Shown in pieces: positions 1 to 7,713 of a stretch of DNA of 16,937 nucleotides. Position 1 is the first letter of the stretch, and every line of letters begins with the position of its first letter. The notes beneath the pieces are model-generated. The model was given only the letters and a program-made list of their open reading frames with translations. It did not search any database and was not told the DNA's origin. Made by a program: the position numbers and the translations under genes. Source of the stretch: an uncultured Caryophanales bacterium (GTDB lineage Bacteria > Bacillota_I > Bacilli_A > Acholeplasmatales > Anaeroplasmataceae); assembly GCA_937885165.1 (NCBI GenBank), contig CAKZZJ010000144.1:1-16937 (forward strand), read 5' to 3'.

Positions 1-79
1 GGCTGATTCCTCGAGTCCAAGATTTGGGGTTAACATCATTATCAATGAAAAATTCACCCTTTTTATCAAAAGCTATCAT
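1..79 (-). pseudogene. Possible coding remnant running off the left edge
   Basis: On the minus strand an open frame begins at an ATG (79-77) and stays open for 26 codons to the window edge, reading MIAFDKKGEFF at its start and NPKSWTRGIS at its end. The same frame is open just upstream (about 116-81, reading DNKARILGYSIP) and is separated from the ATG only by a TAG. The peptide has protein-like composition on both sides of the stop, so this could be a gene interrupted by a nonsense codon or simply a short gene start. No ribosome binding site is visible before the ATG. I do not recognise the family. The rest of 80-169 holds only the tail of the unit that ends at the Nudix gene and no convincing terminator. 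Confidence 0.25.
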
Positions 80-169
80 CTAGGGAATTGAATAGCCGAG
101 GATTCTCGCTTTATTATCCTAAAACTACTAGATGAATCTTATTAATAAATAGCTCATTTTGTTTTAAAA

Positions 170-841
170 TTATATAACGTTATTTTTAACACCATCAAAA
201 AAATCTTTTATAGCATTTCTATGATCAATTGATGCAATTGGTGGTAATTCATCTTTTGCAAAAAATTTTAATTCTAACGATTCATGATCCTTTTGTATTG
301 TACCAGATATAATATGTGCTTTAAAAACAGCACAAATAACGTGAGCCTTATCACCACTTGGCCATTCTAAATTTTTATTATGGTAAATGCCAACTAAATA
401 ATCTATTTTGATATCTAATCCCGTTTCTTCTTTAATTTCTCTTATAGCACCTTCATGATAAGTTTCATCTATCTCCATAATGCCACCAGGAAGTCCCCAC
501 TTTCCATTATCACTTCTTCTTTGTAATAAAATTTTCCCATCTTTTTCAATTATTGCACCAGATGCATTCATTATTATTTTATTATGTCCTACCATACTTC
601 TTATATATTTGACATAATCATTATTATAAATTGCATTAAAATTTAATATATCACGAATATCTACTGATAAATAATTTGCTAATTTGTACAAAGTTTCAGT
701 TGTAACATCATTAACACCAGTTTCAATTTTAGCAATTGTTGAGACATCTTTATATCCCATAAGAGAAGCTAATTCTTTTTGGGATAATCCTTTTTCCTTC
801 CTAATAGACTTAATTTTTAAGCCAAGTTCTTTTTTATCCAT
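170..841 (-). CDS. XRE-type helix-turn-helix / Nudix hydrolase fusion
   Basis: A 223-residue protein with two domains. Residues about 8-62 form a Cro/C1 (XRE) DNA-binding helix-turn-helix (GLSQKELASLMGY, then AKIETG). Residues about 88-215 form a Nudix fold with an intact Nudix box at G120-L142: the glycine, E126, then REIKEETGL, which supplies the metal-binding glutamates. Nudix enzymes hydrolyse nucleoside diphosphates linked to another moiety; the substrate cannot be read from sequence. The order HTH then Nudix is opposite to that of the NrtR regulators (Nudix then winged helix), so it may be a metabolite-sensing repressor, a hydrolase that autoregulates, or a housekeeping Nudix enzyme with a DNA anchor. 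Its ATG follows the stop codon of the RhuM-family frame after one base, so the two are co-transcribed, probably from the promoter at 1864-1891. An AAGGA about 12 bases upstream lies in the end of that gene. Stop is TAA. Confidence 0.85.
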   Translation of the reverse strand: MDKKELGLKIKSIRKEKGLSQKELASLMGYKDVSTIAKIETGVNDVTTETLYKLANYLSVDIRDILNFNAIYNNDYVKYIRSMVGHNKIIMNASGAIIEKDGKILLQRRSDNGKWGLPGGIMEIDETYHEGAIREIKEETGLDIKIDYLVGIYHNKNLEWPSGDKAHVICAVFKAHIISGTIQKDHESLELKFFAKDELPPIASIDHRNAIKDFFDGVKNNVI

Positions 842-842
842 A

Positions 843-1838
843 CTACTTATTTTCCTTTAAAATGTTTATCAATTTAGAATCAATTTCTTTTTCAATTTGA
901 TTTTGTCTTTCCAAATCATATTTTTCATATTCTTTTAATGCCTTTTGTTCTGCTAGTTTATGACTAATTTTTCCTGGACCATTTAAGATATCAACTCTTT
1001 CAAACCTTAAGAATTCATCTAATGCTTCTTTCCAATCTGACATATACATTACAATATTTGATTTAGCCATTCTTTCAGCATGATCCAAATACATATTAAC
1101 AATTTGATTTAAGGAATCTAATTCTTCTTTTGATAAATAATTTTTAGCAATAGTTACATCCACCTTTTGAACTCTAGCACCGCTTCAAGATGTTAACCCC
1201 ATATTATCCTTAGTAGAATCAGCTCTATGATAAATTAATTCAGCTGCAGTTTCACCTGAAATTGCATAATGTAATTTATTCTGAACAGTTTTAAAAAATA
1301 ATAAAGTTTCTTCATCATTTTGATTGTAATCAATACTTGTAGAATATATTTCAAGAATCTTTTGATAAAATCTTTTTTTAGAAGCACGGATTGCTTTAAT
1401 CCTAGATAATAATTCATCAAAATAATCATGTCCAAATTTAGAAGGATCTTCTAATCTCTTATCATCTAAGATAAATCCTTTTTTCATAAATTCATTTAAT
1501 GTTTTATTTGCCCAAATTCTAAATGAATTTCCAACACTAGATTTTGCTCTAAACCCTATAGCAATAATCATTTCAAGATTGTATATTTTAACATTTCTTT
1601 TTACTTGTCTATTTCCTTCTATTTGAACCTGTAAGTCCGACTTACATGTTCGAGATTCCTCAAGTTCACCTTCATCATATATATTTTTTATATGCATTGT
1701 AATATTTTGTGTTGAAGTTTGGAATAATTGTGACAAAGCTGCTTGTGTCATCCATATATCATCTTCATTCAATAAAACTTCAACATTACTACTTCCATCA
1801 GGTAAATTATAAATTAAAATTTCTGATTTTTTATTCAT
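843..1838 (-). pseudogene. RhuM-family protein interrupted by one in-frame TGA
   Basis: Read through one TGA (1187-1185) this is a 331-residue protein of the RhuM family (named from Salmonella rhuM; molecular role unsettled). The N-terminal part carries the family signature DDIWMTQAALSQLF and the LEMIIAIGFRA segment; the C-terminal part (DVTIAKNYL onward, ending in a charged coiled region) is the usual RhuM tail. The TGA follows NMGLTS at codon 218, where the family, as I recall it, has Trp (TSW). Other Trp codons in the gene are TGG, so this looks like a TGG-to-TGA nonsense change rather than a different code. Start chosen at 1838 (MNKKSEILIYN) because GAGGGAG lies 8 bases upstream; a longer frame to 1901 has no such site. 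The two halves share one frame with no indel, so the lesion is recent, a sequencing error, or a readthrough site. Family members are often found in accessory or defence-type loci. Confidence 0.85.
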
Positions 1839-1863
1839 TAAGACAACTCCCTCAATTATAATT

Positions 1864-1891
1864 ATTATATCATAATATGATTTTAAATCAA
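1864..1891 (-). promoter_or_regulatory. Candidate sigma-A promoter of the RhuM/XRE-Nudix unit
   Basis: On the minus strand TTGATT (1891-1886) and TATAAT (1869-1864) are separated by 16 bases, about 10 bases before the GAGGGAG ribosome binding site of the RhuM-family frame. The -10 matches consensus perfectly and the -35 matches four of six. The very short untranslated leader is a reservation. Confidence 0.5.
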
Positions 1892-1977
1892 TAAAAATCA
1901 TTGTTCGTCTAGTAATATAGTTGCCACTTCTCTAGAGGTGTTTTAGTTTGATGATTAGTTCAAGCCATCTATTCCAG

Positions 1978-2068
1978 ATCTAGTCATTAAGACATGGTTA
2001 GGACCTTTCATCTAGTCATAGACCCCCCATATCCACATACATCCCCTCAAGACTTGGGCTATGACTAG
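1978..2068. repeat. Three copies of CTAGTCAT, two forming a 10-bp perfect inverted repeat
   Basis: ATCTAGTCAT occurs as direct copies at 1978-1987 and 2010-2019, and its complement occurs at 2059-2068. CTAGTCATAG (2012-2021) and CTATGACTAG (2059-2068) are a perfect 10-bp inverted repeat with a 37-base loop. The segment 1900-2075 is richer in G and C than its neighbours and holds no credible reading frame. It also has a CACTTCT/AGAGGTG mini-hairpin at about 1925-1940. It could be the remains of a transposable element end, a MITE-like unit or a structured RNA; the sequence alone does not decide. Confidence 0.6.
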
Positions 2069-2080
2069 TTCGTTTTTTTT
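2012..2080 (+). terminator. Orphan terminator-like hairpin on the plus strand
   Basis: The 10-bp stem CTAGTCATAG/CTATGACTAG is followed on the plus strand by TTCG and eight T residues (2073-2080), the layout of an intrinsic terminator. No plus-strand gene lies upstream, so it would end either antisense transcription of the RhuM region or an unannotated small RNA. The 37-base loop is longer than usual for a terminator. Confidence 0.35.
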
Positions 2081-2086
2081 AGGCAT

Positions 2087-2138
2087 AAAAAAAAGAGGCT
2101 AAAAATACCAAAAAATTCAGTGTTTAAGCCACTTTTTT
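2087..2138 (-). terminator. Terminator of the housekeeping operon
   Basis: Just after the rlmD-like stop codon the minus strand can form a long stem: AAAAAAG with CTTTTTT, GGCT with AGCC and AAA with TTT, separated by single T/T mismatches, followed by a run of eight T. It closes the seven-gene operon. The A and T flanks make it usable in both directions. Confidence 0.75.
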
Positions 2139-2144
2139 AACTTT

Positions 2145-3494
2145 TTACTTAGCATCATTACGAACTAGTAATGTGATTGTCTCTACATGTGAACAACGAC
2201 TGAACAGATCTACAGGTGTAACCTCTTTTAATTCATATCCTCTGCTGATTAATATATCAATGTCTCTTTTGGCTGTTGCGATATTACAGGAAATATAAAC
2301 AATCTTTTTTATTTTCATTTCAGCAACTGTATCTATAAATTTTTTATCACAGCCTTTTCTAGGTGGATCAAAAATAATTAAATCAATATTGTTTTTATTA
2401 GATAATTTAACAATTTCATCTTCACAGCTTCCCAAGATAAAATCTACATTATATATATTATTTAATTCTTTATTTTTATTTGCGCTTATTATCGCATCTT
2501 CTACTATTTCAATTCCATATACATGATTTACACTTTTAGCGATATTAAGAGTAATAGATCCGATGCCACAGTATGCATCTATAACATTCATATCTTTTTT
2601 TAATTCAGCCATTCTTAATGCTTCTAAATATAATTTTTCACACTGATCATGGTTTACTTGCATAAATGCTTTAGGCAAAACTTCAAAATTAAGACCTAAT
2701 ATATTTTCTGTAATCGTCTTATCTCCATATATCAATATAAACTCATCTGCTAATAAGACATTGTTTTTATTATCATTTATATTGATATAAATAGATTTGA
2801 TTTCTTTAAATTCATTTGTAAGAATCTCAATTAAATTAGAAAAATCATATTTCTTTGTAACAATTAAAACCACCATATAATCATTATTTATGGTATTTCT
2901 TATCATTACCTCTTTAAATATACCTTTTTTTGTTTCTTCATTATAAATAGGCACATGAAAAAGCATAAGATATCTTTTAATTAAATAAATGATATTATTT
3001 GCAGTTTCATTTGATAAAATATCATTATTTGAATCAATTATATGATGGCTTTTCTTTTCATAAAAACCTGATATAACTTCATAATCTTCACCATTATTAA
3101 TACTTTGAAATGGTACCATTATTTTATTTCTATAATGATTTATTTTATCTGATTTAATAATACTATTAAATTTATAACCATCTAATTTTAAAGTGTTCTT
3201 TACTTTATTTTCTTTTATTTTTAATTCTGTCTCATAATCTATATGAGCTAAATCAATTTCACCTGATAATTCTTTTATTTCTTCTAAAGATAAAACTCTA
3301 TGAGGTGATTTTTTTAATATTTCTACTGCTTCAGCAAAGGCATATTTTTTATGTTCATTTATTATTTTAATTAGAACTTCTTCATCTTCTAAAGCATATA
3401 AGACAAATATTACCTTATCATCTATATGAGTTACGCCATACCCATTTACATCAAAAGATTCAATTATTACTTTATAAGTTTTATCAAGATTCAT
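2145..3494 (-). CDS. RlmD/TrmA-family RNA uracil-C5 methyltransferase lacking the iron-sulfur cysteines
   Basis: A 449-residue SAM-dependent enzyme of the RlmC/RlmD/TrmA family, which makes 5-methyluridine in 23S rRNA or tRNA; RlmCD is the closest Bacillus analogue. An N-terminal TRAM RNA-binding domain (about 5-60) precedes the methyltransferase fold with SAM loop DAYCGIGS, FDPPRKG, the nucleophile Cys403 in YISCN and the base Glu438 in HVETITL. Most bacterial relatives have a CxxxxxCGGC cluster motif after the TRAM domain; here the aligned stretch reads SPHR...LSGEIDLAHIDYE, with the cysteines replaced, so the 4Fe-4S cluster is probably absent. Start chosen at 3494 (MNLDKTYKV) because AAGGA lies about 10 bases upstream; an in-frame ATG at 3521 lacks one. 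The start overlaps the end of the TPM gene by 11 bases. Last gene of the operon; stop TAA. Whether the substrate is rRNA or tRNA cannot be told. Confidence 0.88.
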   Translation of the reverse strand: MNLDKTYKVIIESFDVNGYGVTHIDDKVIFVLYALEDEEVLIKIINEHKKYAFAEAVEILKKSPHRVLSLEEIKELSGEIDLAHIDYETELKIKENKVKNTLKLDGYKFNSIIKSDKINHYRNKIMVPFQSINNGEDYEVISGFYEKKSHHIIDSNNDILSNETANNIIYLIKRYLMLFHVPIYNEETKKGIFKEVMIRNTINNDYMVVLIVTKKYDFSNLIEILTNEFKEIKSIYININDNKNNVLLADEFILIYGDKTITENILGLNFEVLPKAFMQVNHDQCEKLYLEALRMAELKKDMNVIDAYCGIGSITLNIAKSVNHVYGIEIVEDAIISANKNKELNNIYNVDFILGSCEDEIVKLSNKNNIDLIIFDPPRKGCDKKFIDTVAEMKIKKIVYISCNIATAKRDIDILISRGYELKEVTPVDLFSRCSHVETITLLVRNDAK

Positions 3495-4452
3495 TTTTGT
3501 TTTCCTTATCTGAATCATCACCAGGAAGGCTTGCTTTACATTTTGGGCATCTTGTTACTACACCAACGATATATTCTGTACCGCATAATTCGCATCTAGC
3601 GATTTTAGAATCAGCCTTTACCTCAACTGCATTACTATATTTTGACATTTTAAGTAGCCCTTTAATACTTCCTACAATACCAAATATCACTGCTATCTCA
3701 ATTGCCACATAAATTACTACAACTATAGCACTTGTGTAGAATCCTGATTCCATTACTGTTTCATTTAAATTACTAAATGCTTTATTTATTGATTCAAATG
3801 GTGAGTTTTTAGTTTTTAAAGAATTATAAATTTCATTGTTAAAATTATCAGTAATTCTTTCTGATAAAATAGAATCAGTATTATCTCCTTGCATTCCTTC
3901 AAATGACCAATTAGCGTCTACTCTATCCTTATCAGATGAATAAACTATAAGCCAGTGATCCTCATCATTAAATAATTTTACATACTCATGATAAGCATAT
4001 TTTTCTAAAGAACTGTAAGTTGTCTTCCATTCATCATTAGATATAAATATAACCGCAGGTGCTATTCCTGTTTTATCTAAAAATATTTCTAATGTGTTAT
4101 TTAATTTTGTTTTTGATTCATCATCAATTATATTATTTGTATCAGTAATAACTATATCATTTGTGGTAAATGTTGTATTTAATTTTTTAGGATTCCTATA
4201 TTGTGAAAAAACAAACACAAAAATTGCTGCTAAAAAAACAATTGATAAGATAACCAACGAAAGAATATTACTCTTTTTCGCAGCTTTAGGGCTCCCACTT
4301 AAATATATTCTATGAAGGACATTTCCTTCATAATAATAAAATAGTCTACTCCCTTCAAAATATGTTTTTGAGCTACGATAATATCCGCTTGATCCAGCAC
4401 TTCCTCCGTGTGTTCCTCCTACTGATGATCCTCCACCTGATGAATGTGGCAT
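3484..4452 (-). CDS. TPM-domain membrane protein with C-terminal zinc ribbon
   Basis: A 322-residue protein. The N-terminus is rich in Gly and Ser (about 1-30), followed by an aromatic stretch and a first membrane segment (about 62-83). An extracytoplasmic TPM-like region (about 95-235) contains the family-type pattern in which a DDESK segment leads into LFNDEDHWLIVYSSDKD. A second membrane segment follows (about 240-265). The cytoplasmic tail ends in a CxxC...CxxC zinc ribbon (CELCGTEY and CPKCKA). TPM proteins have been linked to photosystem repair in plants and to membrane or stress functions in bacteria; no activity can be assigned here. A strong AGAAAGGAG site sits just before the ATG. 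It lies 12 bases after uvrB and overlaps the methyltransferase gene, so it is part of the operon. Its TGA stop is followed directly by TAA. Confidence 0.75.
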   Translation of the reverse strand: MPHSSGGGSSVGGTHGGSAGSSGYYRSSKTYFEGSRLFYYYEGNVLHRIYLSGSPKAAKKSNILSLVILSIVFLAAIFVFVFSQYRNPKKLNTTFTTNDIVITDTNNIIDDESKTKLNNTLEIFLDKTGIAPAVIFISNDEWKTTYSSLEKYAYHEYVKLFNDEDHWLIVYSSDKDRVDANWSFEGMQGDNTDSILSERITDNFNNEIYNSLKTKNSPFESINKAFSNLNETVMESGFYTSAIVVVIYVAIEIAVIFGIVGSIKGLLKMSKYSNAVEVKADSKIARCELCGTEYIVGVVTRCPKCKASLPGDDSDKENKNES

Positions 4453-4464
4453 ATTTTCTCCTTT

Positions 4465-6426
4465 CTATTTTTCAGCTTTAAGTTCAAATATTATATCTCT
4501 TATTTCAGCTGCAGCTTCGAAATTAAGTTCTTTTGCATACAGCTTCATTTCTTCTTCTAGATTAGCAATCAAATTAATCTTTTCTTCTTTCGTCATCTTC
4601 TTATGATACATTCTAGATACATTTTCATCAATTGCAGCCTGCTTCATTGTAATTGACTTAGGTATTTCTTTTATAATTGTTTTTGGTATTATATTATTTT
4701 TTTCATTATATTCTATTTGAATTTGTCTTCTTCTTTTTGTCTCTTTAATGGCATTTTCCATTGCTTCGCTCATAGTATCAGCATACATTATTACTTTACC
4801 ATGTTCATTTCTCGCCGCTCTACCGATAGTCTGAATAAGTGATCTTTCACTTCTTAAGAAACCTTGTTTATCAGCATCAAGTATGCATATTAATGATACT
4901 TCCGGTAAATCAAGACCCTCTCTTAATAAATTGATACCGACAAGACAATCATATTTACCGCTTCTTAAATCTTTTAGAATCTCTAGACGTTCTAATGATT
5001 TTATTTCTGAATGAAGATATGCAACCTTAACTCCTAATTTCTTTAAATAATCTGTTAAATCCTCGCTCATTTTTATCGTAAGAGTAGTTATTAATGTTCT
5101 TTCATTATTATTAACTCTTTTATTTATTTCAGCAAAAATATCATCAATTTGTCCTAAAGTCTTTCTCACTTCAATTTCCGGATCTAGTAAACCTGTTGGC
5201 CTTATTATCTGTTCAGTGATAGGGTATTCTGATTCAAATTCTGCAGGTGTAGCTGATAAATATAGTACTTGATTGATTTTTTTATCAAATTCTTCAAATT
5301 TAAGCGGTCTGTTATCTAGGGCACTAGGAAGTCTAAAACCATAATTTACTAAATTCAATTTCCTTTGTCTATCACCATTATACATGCCCCTAACCTGTGG
5401 TAATGTAACATGTGATTCATCAACTATCAACAAGAAGTCATCATCAAAAAAATCAACTAGTGTTGAAGGTGTCTCACCTTCACCTCTTAATGCTAGATGT
5501 CTTGAATAATTTTCTATTCCACTACAGAACCCTGTCTGTTCAAGCATTTCAATATCATATTTTGTTCTTTGTTCAATTCTTTCTGCCTCAAGAGGTTTAC
5601 CTTCATCTAAAAATTTATTTTTAGTTTCTTTTAATTCTTCTTTTATCCTTCTTATTGCTTCATCAAGTTTTGATTTATTAGTTACAAAGTGAGTTGCCGC
5701 GAAAATATTAGCAAACATTACATCGTCAATATTTTTGCCTGTTAAAACATCGAAGGTTTTGATTTTTTCTACTTCATCATCAAAAAATTCTATTTTTATA
5801 CCTTTTGCGTGTTCTGATGGTGGAATGATTTCCAAAACATCGCCTCTTAATCTAAAAGAACCTCTTTTAAAATCAATATCGTTTCTTTCAAACTGCATCT
5901 CAACAAGTTTTGATAAAAGTTTCTTTCTGTTATAAGTTTCTCCAACCCTTATATTAAGCATTGTATCTTTATAATCACTAGGATCACCAATACCATAGAT
6001 ACAGGAAACAGATGCCACAACTATGACATCATCATAATCCATAAGTGCGGCTGTAGCGCTATGACGAAGTTCATCAATTTCATCATTTATTTGGGCATCC
6101 TTTTCGATATAAGTATCACTTGATACAACATATGCTTCAGGCTGATAATAATCATAATAAGAAATAAAATATTCTACATGATTATCAGGAAACAGCGCCT
6201 TAAGTTCATTATATAATTGCCCTGCTAAAGTCTTGTTATGAGCTAAAACCAATGTCTTTTTACCAAGTTTTTCTATAACATTGGCCATAGTAAAAGTTTT
6301 GCCTGTACCAGTCGCACCAAGCAGAGTTTGTCTTTTTATTCCGTTGTCAAAATTAGAAATTATTTTTTCAATTGCCTTAGGCTGATCTCCTGTAGGCTTA
6401 TAATTTGAAACTAATTTAAAAGGCAT
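4465..6426 (-). CDS. uvrB: UvrABC excinuclease subunit B
   Basis: A 653-residue, full-length UvrB, the damage-verification helicase of bacterial nucleotide excision repair. UvrA loads it on DNA; it probes the lesion strand and recruits UvrC for incision. Visible motifs are the Walker A GATGTGKT (37-44), the beta-hairpin with the aromatic stretch YYDYYQPEAY (89-98), the DESH helicase box (near 340), motif VI QTIGRAARN (near 540), and a C-terminal UVR domain (about 615-653) that contacts UvrC. All key residues appear intact. uvrA is not next to it, unlike in many Firmicutes where uvrBA are paired. The ribosome binding site AAGGGGTGA overlaps the stop of the RNase HI gene, so translation is probably coupled. 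Stop TAG. Confidence 0.98.
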   Translation of the reverse strand: MPFKLVSNYKPTGDQPKAIEKIISNFDNGIKRQTLLGATGTGKTFTMANVIEKLGKKTLVLAHNKTLAGQLYNELKALFPDNHVEYFISYYDYYQPEAYVVSSDTYIEKDAQINDEIDELRHSATAALMDYDDVIVVASVSCIYGIGDPSDYKDTMLNIRVGETYNRKKLLSKLVEMQFERNDIDFKRGSFRLRGDVLEIIPPSEHAKGIKIEFFDDEVEKIKTFDVLTGKNIDDVMFANIFAATHFVTNKSKLDEAIRRIKEELKETKNKFLDEGKPLEAERIEQRTKYDIEMLEQTGFCSGIENYSRHLALRGEGETPSTLVDFFDDDFLLIVDESHVTLPQVRGMYNGDRQRKLNLVNYGFRLPSALDNRPLKFEEFDKKINQVLYLSATPAEFESEYPITEQIIRPTGLLDPEIEVRKTLGQIDDIFAEINKRVNNNERTLITTLTIKMSEDLTDYLKKLGVKVAYLHSEIKSLERLEILKDLRSGKYDCLVGINLLREGLDLPEVSLICILDADKQGFLRSERSLIQTIGRAARNEHGKVIMYADTMSEAMENAIKETKRRRQIQIEYNEKNNIIPKTIIKEIPKSITMKQAAIDENVSRMYHKKMTKEEKINLIANLEEEMKLYAKELNFEAAAEIRDIIFELKAEK

Positions 6427-6430
6427 AAAA

Positions 6431-7009
6431 TCACCCCTTCAGTGCTTCTTTTGCCAGAAAGTCAGCCATATCATTATATTTGTTATTGGTATGACTTTTT
6501 ATCTTATGAAATACAATTTCAATTTTATCATGATTATTTTTGGCAAATTCTTGATATATAACTCCTATTTTACTATTTGCCTTCCAACTATAGTCCCACC
6601 ACTTCTCTATTCCTATATAATCATAAAATATGTGAAGTTTTTTAATACCAAGATTAATAGCGTGATTGATTATATAGCCCGCACCTTTTATTTCTCCTGC
6701 TACATTATGATATATAGAATACATATCAGCTTCATATTTTTTCTTAAAATGATATTCTTTATTATCTATAATTAGTACACCACCAAATGAATATTCATTA
6801 TTTAATTTATTAAATGACCCATCAATATAAGCTTTGGGTTCTTTTATATTATCATCTAATACCTTATCTTCTAAAAAAAGTTCTGCCTCTTCTTTGCTGA
6901 GAAATGATTTATGCTTTATATTGCTTGATTTAGAAATATATTCTTTAGCATCGTCCCAATTATCAAATATTTTATTTCCTTCCTTTGCTTTAACTGCGTA
7001 ATATTTCAT
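6431..7009 (-). CDS. rnhA: Ribonuclease HI with viroplasmin-type N-terminal domain
   Basis: A 192-residue RNase H. Residues 1-48 form a caulimovirus-viroplasmin-like RNA/DNA hybrid-binding domain (MKYYAVKAKEGNKIF, a typical YYAVKxGxxxGI-type start). Residues about 57-190 are the RNase H1 fold, with likely catalytic acids Asp63 (AYIDGS), Glu106 (AGEIKGA), Asp130 (FYDY) and Asp180 (NDMAD), and His173 in KSHTNNK corresponding to the flexible-loop His of the E. coli enzyme. It degrades RNA in RNA:DNA hybrids (primers, R-loops). Its ATG overlaps the mtnN stop as ATGA and it ends 4 bases before uvrB, placing it next to a repair gene, which fits a genome-maintenance role. Stop TGA. Confidence 0.93.
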   Translation of the reverse strand: MKYYAVKAKEGNKIFDNWDDAKEYISKSSNIKHKSFLSKEEAELFLEDKVLDDNIKEPKAYIDGSFNKLNNEYSFGGVLIIDNKEYHFKKKYEADMYSIYHNVAGEIKGAGYIINHAINLGIKKLHIFYDYIGIEKWWDYSWKANSKIGVIYQEFAKNNHDKIEIVFHKIKSHTNNKYNDMADFLAKEALKG

Positions 7010-7713
7010 ATTTCAAGACTTTCTATTAAACTAAGTGTAATTTTAGCTGAGGAAGAGGCCATCTCTTCTTCAAATTTATCATAAAATTCAATTTGTGATT
7101 CTTCACCAATAATATCAGATATAAATCTTATTATCATAAAATCTACTCCAGCCTTTGTCGCTACCTGGGCAACTGCGGCACTTTCCATATCAACGGCTAA
7201 TATATTTAAACCTTTATTATCTTTAATAATATCCATACTTCTTGCGAATTTATCACCTGATGCAATAATCCCTTCAAGATATTTAATATTAAGTTTGTTT
7301 AATAACTGCTTAAAACAAATAAGTAGATTAGGATTAGCTAAAAATAATTTAGGCATACCTGGCACTTGACCATATTCATAACCAAAATTAGTTATATCGA
7401 AATCATTATATACAAGTGATGATGCAATAACAAGATCTCTTGTCTTAACTGGCTTAATACCTCCTGCGATACCGCTATTAATAATCAGATTACATCCAAA
7501 ATGATCTATTAATGTTGTTGTAGCAGATGCTGCATTAACCTTGCCTATACCACTTTTTACTAAAACTACATCAATATTATTTATTCTTCCTATATAATAT
7601 TTTGTATCGAAAACTTTTTCGCTTTCTGTTGATTTCATATTTTCATATATAATATTAAATTCATTTTCCATTGCGGCAATAATGCCGATATTATATTCAC
7701 TTAATTTATTCAC
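7006..7713 (-). CDS. mtnN: 5'-methylthioadenosine/S-adenosylhomocysteine nucleosidase
   Basis: A 235-residue nucleosidase of the PNP/UDP fold that cleaves the glycosidic bond of 5'-methylthioadenosine and S-adenosylhomocysteine, removing inhibitory by-products of SAM use. Recognisable are GIIAAMENEF with Glu17 (E. coli Glu12), the SGIGKVNAA loop, INSGIAGG, the ribose-binding DMESAA with Glu177 (E. coli Glu174), and the catalytic Asp200 in RFISD (E. coli Asp197). The start is GTG at 7713, supported by GGGAGGT about 7 bases upstream inside the end of ylmH, whose TAG overlaps the GTG by one base. The stop overlaps the next start as ATGA. It serves the SAM-dependent methyltransferase in the same operon only in a general sense. 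Confidence 0.96.
   Translation of the reverse strand: MNKLSEYNIGIIAAMENEFNIIYENMKSTESEKVFDTKYYIGRINNIDVVLVKSGIGKVNAASATTTLIDHFGCNLIINSGIAGGIKPVKTRDLVIASSLVYNDFDITNFGYEYGQVPGMPKLFLANPNLLICFKQLLNKLNIKYLEGIIASGDKFARSMDIIKDNKGLNILAVDMESAAVAQVATKAGVDFMIIRFISDIIGEESQIEFYDKFEEEMASSSAKITLSLIESLEI

Noticed and set aside
1185..1187. TGA read as Trp, implying genetic code 4
   Set aside because: TGA acts as a normal stop for mtnN (ATGA overlap with rnhA), rnhA and rrf2, and Trp residues across the window are TGG. One TGA in a Trp place is better explained as a nonsense change.
2073..2094. T8-AGGCAT-A8 palindrome as a separate regulatory hairpin
   Set aside because: It arises where two terminator T-runs face each other and needs no function of its own.
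6491..6775. 94-codon open frame on the plus strand opposite rnhA
   Set aside because: It is antisense to a well-supported RNase HI gene, very rich in Phe, Ile and Tyr, and lacks a ribosome binding site.
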